Source: a bacterium
GTDB lineage: Bacteria > JAMCPX01
Assembly: GCA_021800575.1 (NCBI GenBank)
Contig: JAJYYW010000098.1
Coordinates: forward strand, 1-6,075
Direction: 5' to 3'
Length of the DNA: 6,075 nt
Positions 1 to 5,879 of the stretch are shown here, one piece after another; position 1 is the stretch's first letter; the number at the start of each line of letters is the position of its first letter. Position numbers and translations under genes: made by a program. The notes under the pieces were generated by a model. That model ran no database searches, was not told the origin of the DNA, and saw only the letters and a list, made by a program, of their open reading frames with translations.

Positions 1-397
1 TAAGTTTTGACTTTAATTCCGATTCACATTCGAATCTCAGGTTTTTCCTGTCTATGGTTATGTCCTTGAGCGGGTCTGTATCCCCGTAGATCAGTGTATG
101 ATGCTCGATCATATCGAGCAATTCTATAGGGAAGACATCCTTGAACGAATCCAGCTCACTCCGTGTAAAGATAAGGGGCGAAGGATTGCCCTTATAGAAA
201 AACCATTTCAGTTCTCTGCCGATTTCTGCGATCTCGTGCATCGTGATACCGGAAACAACCGCCATAGTATTTATATTCGAGTACCCTTCATGAAATTCTC
301 CTGTGTGGGAAGAACCGTACATCACGAAGCTTATGAGCCGTGTTCCGAGAACCTTTTTTAGTACCTGTAAAATGCGATCTAATGTTTCTTCATGCAT
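1..397 (-). CDS. Nucleotidyltransferase-fold protein with degenerate active-site motif, 3' end missing
   Basis: This leftward reading frame is open for 132 codons and leaves the window before its stop. The N-terminus is a helix (residues 5-18) followed by the strand LISFVMYGSS (21-30), which matches the GS signature opening the nucleotidyltransferase (pol-beta-like) fold. After a short loop comes YSNIN (39-43), where active members usually show a D.D or SDIN-type pair; here both metal-ligand positions are Asn. The later block FPIELLDMIEHHTLIYGDTD (89-108) and DITIDRKNLRFECESEL (112-128) resembles small uncharacterised bacterial proteins of this fold. ATG 397 is preceded by GGGAGC (408-403), and an in-frame downstream ATG that could replace it would cut the GS motif. 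The gene follows the TPM gene in the same direction after 91 bp. Substrate is unknown; loss of the Asp residues suggests a non-catalytic or altered role. The fold assignment is fairly sure, the function is not. Confidence 0.75.
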   Translation of the reverse strand, partial: MHEETLDRILQVLKKVLGTRLISFVMYGSSHTGEFHEGYSNINTMAVVSGITMHEIAEIGRELKWFFYKGNPSPLIFTRSELDSFKDVFPIELLDMIEHHTLIYGDTDPLKDITIDRKNLRFECESELKSKL

Positions 398-416
398 ATT
401 CTGCTCCCATTTTTAA

Positions 417-445
417 ACACTAAATTTCACTATTTCAATTCTCAA
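417..445 (-). promoter_or_regulatory. Possible sigma70-type promoter of the nucleotidyltransferase-like gene
   Basis: On the minus strand TTGAGA (445-440) lies 17 bp from TAGTGT (422-417), in an AT-rich gap. A start of transcription near 410 would leave a short leader that still contains the GGGAGC ribosome site. The -35 matches consensus at five of six positions, but the -10 at only three, so this is a weak call. The gene may instead be read from the TPM promoter, because I see no clear terminator in this gap. Confidence 0.2.
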
Positions 446-488
446 CAAAACCGTATGAATTTATTTAAGCAGAATGATAGATAACATG

Positions 489-1229
489 TTACCATCCACC
501 GGAAGCGCCTCCTCCGCCGCTGCTGCCGCCGCCGAAGCCTCCGAAACCGCCGCCAAAACCACCGCCGCCGCCGCCTCCTCCGAATCCCCCGCCGAGAAAC
601 ATCAGTGTCAGAAACGGATGGCGTATTGCAAAATAGATAAACACGATAAACATCAATATCCCGAGGATTGTATTCATGGTTCCTGCGCCCCGTGCCTTTC
701 CGGATGTGGCTGCAGAGGCGTGGGACGATATGTCTCCCCTCTTTAGGGACCGTGACAGGGCATTGATGATGGCGAGCGTACCGGCAAGCATGCCCTGTGA
801 AAATTGTCCCTTTTTGAATGCCGGGATCACTTCATGCCTGAGGATAACGCCGCATTGTTCGTCCGTGAGTCCCGGTTCAAGACCGTATCCGACCTCGATC
901 CGTACCCTTTTTTCTTTCATCGAAGCGATGAACATGACCCCGTTGTCCAGCCCTTTCACGCCGACACCCCAGTGATGGAACAGCCGGTTTGCGTATTCAT
1001 CGATGCCCATGTCGCCGGTGTCTTTCACCGTAACGACGGCAATCTGGATACCTGTCTGTTGATTAAAGGAGCTTATGGCACTGTTCAACGCGGCAGCCGT
1101 GCTTTGGTCCATCACGCCGGCAAAATCATTCACATAGCCTACATAGGACGGGAATTTATAGGCGTGCGCGAAGGGAACCACGGCAGCAAACGCTGCAATA
1201 AAACTCAATATGAATATTATTCTTTTCAT
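489..1229 (-). CDS. Exported TPM-domain protein (YgcG-like) with glycine-rich C-terminal tail
   Basis: The 246-residue product has a signal peptide (1-23, probable cut after AHA) and then a TPM domain at about 27-160. The family blocks are clear: YVGYVNDFAGVM (29-40), HHWGVG (85-90), DNGVMFIAS (95-103) and RIEVGYGLEPGLTDEQ (110-125). A membrane segment follows at about 185-212, and the protein ends in a tail of almost only Gly, Phe and Ser (213-246) closing in GGASGGW, as in many YgcG-type proteins. The domain therefore faces outside the cytoplasmic membrane, held by the C-terminal helix. TPM proteins of plants have acid phosphatase activity and a role in photosystem II repair; the bacterial role is poorly defined. 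The LemA partner gene often beside such genes is not seen here. ATG 1229 is the only good start: an in-frame TAA lies five codons upstream. There is no recognisable Shine-Dalgarno sequence. Family assignment is firm, function open. Confidence 0.93.
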   Translation of the reverse strand: MKRIIFILSFIAAFAAVVPFAHAYKFPSYVGYVNDFAGVMDQSTAAALNSAISSFNQQTGIQIAVVTVKDTGDMGIDEYANRLFHHWGVGVKGLDNGVMFIASMKEKRVRIEVGYGLEPGLTDEQCGVILRHEVIPAFKKGQFSQGMLAGTLAIINALSRSLKRGDISSHASAATSGKARGAGTMNTILGILMFIVFIYFAIRHPFLTLMFLGGGFGGGGGGGGFGGGFGGFGGGSSGGGGASGGW

Positions 1230-1236
1230 AGTATAG

Positions 1237-1242
1237 AGTATA
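1237..1242 (-). promoter_or_regulatory. Possible -10 element giving a leaderless TPM mRNA
   Basis: TATACT (1242-1237, minus strand) lies seven bases before the ATG of the TPM gene. It matches the -10 consensus at five of six positions, and transcription would begin about at the start codon itself. This would explain the missing ribosome binding site. No good -35 sequence stands at 16-18 bp spacing (best match two of six), so the call is weak. Confidence 0.25.
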
Positions 1243-1341
1243 TGTTAAGCACAGGATCACATAAGTCCAGCGTCACGGTGTGTTCGTATGCGTACTGCAG
1301 AGTCCATGCCGGGCGGCTATCGTACGATGAAAAAGGTTATG

Positions 1342-1347
1342 AAGGAG
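1342..1347 (+). promoter_or_regulatory. Ribosome binding site that sets the start at 1353
   Basis: AAGGAG stands five bases before ATG 1353. The reading frame stays open far upstream, across the opposite strand of the TPM gene, and other in-frame ATGs exist (for example 1242). This site is what decides for 1353, and it places the first membrane helix near the N-terminus. Confidence 0.8.
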
Positions 1348-1352
1348 AGATT

Positions 1353-2141
1353 ATGGATATAAAAGGTACGGCAACGCAGGCATTTTCAGAGGCATTCCGC
1401 CAGGCATCGGCCCTGGGTCAAAAATACTATCTTGCATTTGTAATACCCGGAACGCTCGGACTCATCTGGGGGATCGTATCACGCAGGTTCCTGTATGGGG
1501 GGATCATGAAGTTGATGACCTCACTCATGGTGAAAAATCCGGATGCAACGACCATGACCGATCTCCGCCACCTGATCCTGGTGCTTATGCTGACCATGGC
1601 GATCAGCGTCCTGCTCTGGATGATTGCATTTGCGGGCGCCGGATTGATCATGAAAAACCGGAGCACTGCGGACTTTAAGCTGGGGTTTGACGAGGTACTG
1701 TCGTACACCGGCGACAGACTTAGTCCGCTGGTTACCGGGGGGATCCGTTACGTCCTTCTGCCTGCTCTCCCGACAGTTCTGCCTGCAATCGGGTTTCTCT
1801 ACATCATCGGTTTCCTGATTTACATCCTGTTTATCGGAAAGAATTACGGCGGGTTTTTCTTCTGGGCCTATCCTGTCATAACAGAAGGGACATCGGCTGA
1901 AGAAGGATTTGCCCGTGCAAAGCAGGCAGCCCTTGCGAAGAAAGGACCGTTCTGGACAGCCCTCATCCTTGGATTCATCATGATATGGGTGGTAAATATG
2001 TTTCTGGCGTTCCTGCCGTACCTTGGATACATCCTTATCTGGGTTTTAAATCTTTTGTTCCTGGTTTTCACGGGTATTCTGTACTATGATTATTCCGGAG
2101 ACGATGGGCAGCGGCAGATCACAGCACCGCCGCAGGGATAA
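1353..2141 (+). CDS. Uncharacterised polytopic inner-membrane protein
   Basis: The product is 262 residues long and strongly hydrophobic. Membrane segments are visible at about 24-44, 73-98, 132-161 (long enough for one bent or two short helices), 202-222 and 224-247. There is no cleavable signal peptide. Between the third and fourth regions lies a conserved-looking loop, TEGTSAEEGFARAKQAALAK (177-196), ahead of the helix that begins GPFWTALILG. The protein ends in a short hydrophilic tail after YYDYSGDD. A helix pair separated by Leu-Pro-Tyr-Leu-Gly, followed by a tail opening with ILYYDY, recalls the loose group of bacterial multi-pass proteins around DUF4013 and DUF975. I cannot assign it to a family from sequence alone. 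No catalytic motif or transport signature is seen. It is divergent from the TPM gene across 123 bp and converges on the SGNH lipoprotein gene. Existence of the gene is secure; its role is unknown. Confidence 0.85.
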   Translation: MDIKGTATQAFSEAFRQASALGQKYYLAFVIPGTLGLIWGIVSRRFLYGGIMKLMTSLMVKNPDATTMTDLRHLILVLMLTMAISVLLWMIAFAGAGLIMKNRSTADFKLGFDEVLSYTGDRLSPLVTGGIRYVLLPALPTVLPAIGFLYIIGFLIYILFIGKNYGGFFFWAYPVITEGTSAEEGFARAKQAALAKKGPFWTALILGFIMIWVVNMFLAFLPYLGYILIWVLNLLFLVFTGILYYDYSGDDGQRQITAPPQG

Positions 2142-2147
2142 GAGAGA

Positions 2148-2168
2148 AGATTCAAGATTAAAGATTCA
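2148..2168. repeat. Three tandem heptamers, AGATT(C/A)A
   Basis: Copies AGATTCA, AGATTAA and AGATTCA follow one another without a gap, starting six bases after the stop codon of the membrane-protein gene. The next bases (AAATAA) may be a decayed fourth copy. It lies outside coding sequence between two convergent genes, next to a palindrome. Seven-base periodicity in such a gap is consistent with a slippage-generated microsatellite. Confidence 0.7.
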
Positions 2169-2177
2169 AAATAACGT

Positions 2178-2207
2178 CGTAGGGGCACGTTGCAACATGC
2201 CCCTACG
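2178..2207. repeat. 30-bp near-perfect palindrome, REP-like hairpin or bidirectional terminator
   Basis: Arms CGTAGGGGCA (2178-2187) and TGCCCCTACG (2198-2207) are exact inverse complements. The ten bases between them contain the self-complementary GTTGCAAC (2189-2196). The whole element can thus fold as one hairpin broken only by a C-A mismatch (2188/2197). It starts five bases after the stop codon of the SGNH gene and lies between two convergent genes, where a shared terminator is expected. There is no clean T-run on either side; on the minus strand a moderately T-rich stretch follows. GTAGGGGC...GCCCCTAC hairpins are, as I recall, dispersed many times in various bacterial genomes, so a REP-like element is the main alternative. 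The structure is certain, the role is not. Confidence 0.8.
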
Positions 2208-2212
2208 GGAAA

Positions 2213-3883
2213 TCAATACAGTATCGTACTGCATGTCATGGTTGTTGCAGCTATCGTCCCGTTCACACATTGGCAGTACGTCTTGGTAAGGTTGGACGTC
2301 TGGGAACAGTAACTGGAAAGTGCTGCTGGTGAAAGCGGATCCGTACTCACTATCGCGGGAAGATCGGGCAACGGTACGCTGGTACCGAGAGTATCGTTGA
2401 TCGTCTGGATAAACGTGCTTGCGAGTATAGCGTAGCCGGTATTGGTGAGGTGGAGATCGTCCATGCTGTAAAACCCGCCGAGGTGCTTCATTTTCAATGT
2501 CTGGCTGCCGACGCCGACGCCGACCTTATATTCCGGGAATCCTTCAGAATCGAACGTAACCCCCTGCCCTGCGAGCTGGACGCTCCCGTTCATCAGTCCT
2601 GCGAAGTCAACGATGTGTACGTTTGGATATGGAGCAACAGCCGTGGCAAACTCGGCATTGAACTCATCCACACTCTGATTCATCGCTACAAGGGACTCGC
2701 ATGCAGTATATTCGCAGGTGTTGGCAAATGTTGCTGCACAGTTGTCCGGCGGACCTGCCGCCTGATCGAGCCCCTGGATACCCCCCGTAATATCACTGAA
2801 TGTCAGACTGCACGGAGTAAGGTCGTTTACTGCAGTCTGTTGGAACGACGGCAGGTTTATTGCATGGGGCACGTTTGCAAGGAAGACCTGTGCGCCGGTT
2901 GCCGCAAGCGCCGAAACAGCCTGTGTGATGTACAGCGCAAACTCGTTGTACGGTGTGACAACGCCCGTCAGGAGATCATTGCCGTATTCGTCGGTACTCA
3001 CGATGATGGAGGGATGGAGCTCCTGTGCCATGACAATCTCAGGCTTGATGTCCTTTGTTTCGAAAAAATTGTTGTCATACGGGGCAAACAGGAAGTTTGT
3101 GAGCGGTATGACAAACGATGCGCTCGAGCTTTTTGATGCCGGCCCAAGGACCTCATCCTCTATCATGGCTCCGGGCACGGCGATGTTGTACGGTGTTATC
3201 GAGGGGTCGACGAAAAATTCGGAGAAATTGGTAGCTGTAAACAGATCGCTTGCAATGGCAGCCAGGCTGACGGTAAAGACGCCGTTCGTATCAAGCCCAT
3301 CGAAGCCTTCTTCGGGCGGAAGTCCCGGCATTTTGATCAGCGGTATCGGGAAGTATGCACCCGCCTGGCGGGCTATCCAGGCCGCAGGACCGTTGAGCTG
3401 GGCAACCTCGTTGTAGCTGTCGGACTGGAAACCGGCCGTATAGCTCGCTCCCATGGCAACGAATTTTTTAAAGTAGCTGCTCACCGGGGCTTCGTACGTA
3501 TAGGCGTTTCCAAGCTCAGCGCATGTGCTGAATGCGTTTGCAAGGACCAGGGGATAGGTGCCGGCGGTCGGCGTTCCTGCCGTTGTGAAGCTGATGGTCA
3601 GCTCATTGCCTTGCTGTGCGCTCACCGTAAAGTCCCGTGCCTTGTTCCCGAGGTAAACCGTGGTGGGTGTAAACGCCGGGCCGTGCTCCATAATCACCGC
3701 GGTGACCTGCTGGTCGCCGAACAATGTTCCCCGCGATGGTGATAGACTGACCAGTTGTACTCCGGACACAGCATTTGTGCAGACATCTGCATAGGGATTG
3801 GATGAAGAACTGCTTCCTGAACAACCGGACAAAACCATTGTGCCAAGAATCAATAAAGAACTGACATACGTTAGCTTCCCCAT
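2213..3883 (-). CDS. SGNH/GDSL-type hydrolase lipoprotein with N-terminal IPT/TIG-like domain
   Basis: The 556-residue product opens with a lipoprotein signal peptide whose lipobox is LSGC, giving lipidated Cys21, followed by a Ser-rich linker. Residues 41-132 look like an IPT/TIG beta-sandwich (LVSLSPSRGTLFGDQQVTAV). The hydrolase spans about 139-500. Its four blocks are FVAMGASYTAG (141-151, Ser147), NIAVPGA (233-239, Gly238), STDEYGNDLL (296-305, Asn302) and SMDDLHLTNTGYAIL (473-487, Asp475 and His478). The catalytic set is complete, but the usual GDS is GAS and the usual DG.HPT is DDLHLT. Family members hydrolyse esters of lipids or acetylated sugars; the substrate here is unknown. The mature protein has ten further cysteines, four of them in the last 31 residues, suggesting disulfides outside the cytoplasm. 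ATG 3883 is preceded by a strong AAGGAGG. The gene is divergent from the Ig/cohesin lipoprotein gene. Confidence 0.9.
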   Translation of the reverse strand: MGKLTYVSSLLILGTMVLSGCSGSSSSSNPYADVCTNAVSGVQLVSLSPSRGTLFGDQQVTAVIMEHGPAFTPTTVYLGNKARDFTVSAQQGNELTISFTTAGTPTAGTYPLVLANAFSTCAELGNAYTYEAPVSSYFKKFVAMGASYTAGFQSDSYNEVAQLNGPAAWIARQAGAYFPIPLIKMPGLPPEEGFDGLDTNGVFTVSLAAIASDLFTATNFSEFFVDPSITPYNIAVPGAMIEDEVLGPASKSSSASFVIPLTNFLFAPYDNNFFETKDIKPEIVMAQELHPSIIVSTDEYGNDLLTGVVTPYNEFALYITQAVSALAATGAQVFLANVPHAINLPSFQQTAVNDLTPCSLTFSDITGGIQGLDQAAGPPDNCAATFANTCEYTACESLVAMNQSVDEFNAEFATAVAPYPNVHIVDFAGLMNGSVQLAGQGVTFDSEGFPEYKVGVGVGSQTLKMKHLGGFYSMDDLHLTNTGYAILASTFIQTINDTLGTSVPLPDLPAIVSTDPLSPAALSSYCSQTSNLTKTYCQCVNGTIAATTMTCSTILY

Positions 3884-3888
3884 ACCAG

Positions 3889-3895
3889 CCTCCTT
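3889..3895 (-). promoter_or_regulatory. Strong ribosome binding site of the SGNH lipoprotein gene
   Basis: On the minus strand, AAGGAGG (3895-3889) stands five bases before ATG 3883. It confirms the start that gives an intact lipoprotein signal peptide. Confidence 0.85.
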
Positions 3896-3907
3896 TGATA
3901 AAAAAAA

Positions 3908-3936
3908 TATAAACTCTAAGTAAAGAAAAAAAGCAA
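3908..3936 (-). promoter_or_regulatory. Possible promoter of the SGNH lipoprotein gene
   Basis: On the minus strand TTGCTT (3936-3931) and TTTATA (3913-3908) are 17 bp apart in a very AT-rich stretch that includes a run of seven T. Transcription would begin near 3901, leaving the ribosome site in a short leader. Each box matches consensus at only three positions, so the exact boxes are uncertain, though the location is plausible. Confidence 0.3.
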
Positions 3937-4008
3937 GCAGTATCTGTTGGCAGTCAGCCCTCTTGTATGGTATGGATTAAATAAAGACAGCACCGTACAT
4001 GTTTGGAC

Positions 4009-4034
4009 CCGGGAATCCGGTGTACTGTTCCCGG
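4009..4034 (+). repeat. Inverted repeat in the leader of the Ig/cohesin lipoprotein gene
   Basis: CCGGGAA (4009-4015) and TTCCCGG (4028-4034) are exact 7-bp inverse complements around a 12-base loop. The element ends 14 bases before the ribosome binding site. In RNA it would form a hairpin in the leader; in DNA it could bind a dimeric regulator. No T-run follows, so it is not a standard terminator. Confidence 0.5.
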
Positions 4035-4048
4035 CAGATTGTAAGAGC

Positions 4049-4055
4049 AAGGAGG
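4049..4055 (+). promoter_or_regulatory. Ribosome binding site that sets the start at 4065
   Basis: AAGGAGG lies nine bases before ATG 4065. The frame is open upstream to an ATG at 3999, but that start would put 22 mostly polar residues before the signal peptide and has no ribosome site. The next in-frame ATG, 4077, would be 21 bases away. Confidence 0.8.
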
Positions 4056-4064
4056 ATTGCAGGT

Positions 4065-5828
4065 ATGAGCTACAAGATGTTGTATTGGTCCTGCGTTTTA
4101 CTGGTACTATTCCCGGTCATGGCATTTCTCTCCTGCACGCCATCGCCGGTACATAATAAAAGCGTGCCGGTCTTGTCCATCCAGTGCCAGCCTGCTGACT
4201 GGGACCCCTATCCAGGGACATTTCACCTCAACCTCTCATACCAGGGACCCAGCGCCCCGGTTAACGCATCTACGCTGTATGTTACGGTCAATGGCACACC
4301 GGTCACTTCGCAGCTGACCATTGATACGGACGCCGCAAGCGGCACCATGACCGGGTTGAACGTCTGTGATGGCGTCAACGTATTCGCGACTATCCAGGAT
4401 AATAGTGGGGCGCTGACCTCGGCATCCTGCAGTCTCCCTGCGCTTGTCATTAATTATCCGGCAAACGGTTCGACGATCAACGATCCTCTGCCTGGAATAT
4501 CCATGGTCTATGATCCAAGGACAACGAATACCGGTTTTACCGTGACCATGGATACAGTTGCGATGACCTCTCTGTGCAGTAGCGGCGTATCAACAGGAAC
4601 CGTGTGTCAACAGCCCATGGGGGAATATATTACCCCTCCGGGCACACATTCGATAAGCGTTCACCGGTGTTTTGCAGGCGGCGCTCCGTGCTGCGACAAG
4701 AGCTCCAGTTTTACCTTTGTTCCACCGGTACCACAGGTTTCTATCCTCAGCCCGTCCGGCTACATTGGTTCCGGCAGCGCCGGGGTCAGTTTATTGTTTT
4801 CAGATACGACCAACCTGCTCGGTCTGGATACAGGAACGTACACGGTGCTTCTGGACGGGAACAATGTCACCGGATCGTTAGCAACACTAACAACCAGTAC
4901 GCTGACGGGATTTCCCTCGACGCCGACGTCGTTCACCGCACAGGGCAGTGTCGGGATCGGTTCACAGCCCACGCATTCGCTCCAGGCATCGGTCACCAAC
5001 CTGTTTTATAGTACGACAGGTACTGCCGTGCAGACATTCTCCCTTGATACGACGCCCCCCTCGCTCCAGTTTCTACAGCCTGTTTCAGGCAGCACATCGG
5101 GGGGGACAGCGGGAACAGTCTTGCCGTATTTCATTTACCCATCAGCAACCATTCCCTACGAAGTGACCTATAGTGATACCCAGAGCGGGGTAAATCCATC
5201 GAGCTTCGCCATTACTGCCAGTGGTGCACCGGGAACAGTGAGTGCGACCGGTATCAGTGCTACCGGCACCGTGCCGGTCACCTTACCCGTGAGCAGTGGC
5301 AGCGACGGAAGCGGCACCTATACCATGACGGCACAGGTGTCAGACAATGTGGGCAACACAGGATTCGCAAATTCTGTCATAACGCTTTCGCTTGCAAACA
5401 TCGGCATCGGCGGTGCTGTCGTCAGTCCTGCCACGACCTTTACCGTGCCGATCAATACGTTTATCGATCCGTCGCATGCGTACGGCCTCGGTTCCTACGA
5501 TATTGCAGTTAGTTTCAACCAGAGTGTTGTATCCTTCGTATCTGTAGCAGGGAGCCTCTCTGGATACCCCGGCGTTCTTTATGCTCCGGAATTCTACGCT
5601 TCTCCCAATTATTATCAAACCGTATCCGGCATTGATATAAATGCCTCGACGTCTGCGGGCGGCGGTTTTACGGCGCCGGTCGGTTTGTTCAATCTTGCGA
5701 ATCTGACCTTTTATGCTGTATCTGCCGGTACGACAACGCTTACCATAACGGTCAATGCCTTCCGGGATACAACAGGTGCTGCACTGCCTGCAAACAGGGT
5801 ACAGTCGGGCACGGTAACGGTACAGTAA
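4065..5828 (+). CDS. Surface lipoprotein with tandem Ig-like modules and a cohesin-like C-terminal domain
   Basis: The 587-residue product begins with a hydrophobic signal peptide ending AFLSC, a relaxed lipobox giving probable lipidated Cys24. Four Ig-like beta-sandwich modules follow at roughly 36-125, 126-220, 221-328 and 329-445. The first three repeat a strand pattern such as LYVTVNGTPVTSQL (71-84), FTVTMDTVAMTSL (158-170) and YTVLLDGNNVTGSL (259-272). The fourth opens with DTTPPSLQFLQP (328-339) and closes with VSDNVGNTG (425-433), both typical of bacterial Ig-like domains. Residues about 446-587 resemble a cohesin fold: YDIAVSFNQSVVSFVSVAG (478-496), then LFNLANLTFYAVSAGTTTLTI (541-561). 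Such domains bind dockerins in cellulosomes but also occur widely outside them; no dockerin is seen here. All eight mature cysteines besides the anchor lie before residue 211. No enzymatic motif is present, so binding or scaffolding is likely. The gene is divergent from the SGNH lipoprotein gene. Confidence 0.85.
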   Translation: MSYKMLYWSCVLLVLFPVMAFLSCTPSPVHNKSVPVLSIQCQPADWDPYPGTFHLNLSYQGPSAPVNASTLYVTVNGTPVTSQLTIDTDAASGTMTGLNVCDGVNVFATIQDNSGALTSASCSLPALVINYPANGSTINDPLPGISMVYDPRTTNTGFTVTMDTVAMTSLCSSGVSTGTVCQQPMGEYITPPGTHSISVHRCFAGGAPCCDKSSSFTFVPPVPQVSILSPSGYIGSGSAGVSLLFSDTTNLLGLDTGTYTVLLDGNNVTGSLATLTTSTLTGFPSTPTSFTAQGSVGIGSQPTHSLQASVTNLFYSTTGTAVQTFSLDTTPPSLQFLQPVSGSTSGGTAGTVLPYFIYPSATIPYEVTYSDTQSGVNPSSFAITASGAPGTVSATGISATGTVPVTLPVSSGSDGSGTYTMTAQVSDNVGNTGFANSVITLSLANIGIGGAVVSPATTFTVPINTFIDPSHAYGLGSYDIAVSFNQSVVSFVSVAGSLSGYPGVLYAPEFYASPNYYQTVSGIDINASTSAGGGFTAPVGLFNLANLTFYAVSAGTTTLTITVNAFRDTTGAALPANRVQSGTVTVQ

Positions 5829-5879
5829 AGGGCCGGTGCTCCGCCTTGACACCATGAATCTGTATGGTAGCGTTTTGGC

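Noticed and set aside
98..361. Rightward 87-codon frame over the left edge
   Set aside because: It lies opposite the nucleotidyltransferase-like gene, which has a ribosome site and recognisable motifs; the rightward protein shows no domain.
474..746. Rightward frame rich in Ala and Ser
   Set aside because: It is the antisense of the glycine-rich tail of the TPM protein; the composition comes from the repeat.
804..1352. Upstream extension of the membrane-protein frame
   Set aside because: Most of it runs antisense to the well-supported TPM gene, and the strong ribosome site before 1353 sets the start. The in-frame ATG at 1242 has no ribosome site.
1327..1362. 11-codon leader frame (MKKVMKERLWI) overlapping the membrane-protein start
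   Set aside because: It has no ribosome site of its own and its purine-rich codons are mostly the ribosome site of the following gene.
2450..3416. Two long rightward frames inside the SGNH gene
   Set aside because: They lack ribosome sites and domains and lie opposite a gene with a lipobox and a full SGNH motif set.
5340..5855. Leftward Arg-rich 171-codon frame over the cohesin-like region
   Set aside because: No domain or signal peptide, and it is opposite a clear beta-rich domain; a shadow frame.
5846..5874. Promoter for the Nudix gene starting from a perfect TTGACA at 5846
   Set aside because: No acceptable -10 sequence lies at 16-18 bp spacing (best three of six), so the -35 match alone is not enough.
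5829..5879. Terminator between the lipoprotein and Nudix genes
   Set aside because: Only a 4-bp GGTG/CACC pairing with a long loop and no T-run is visible.
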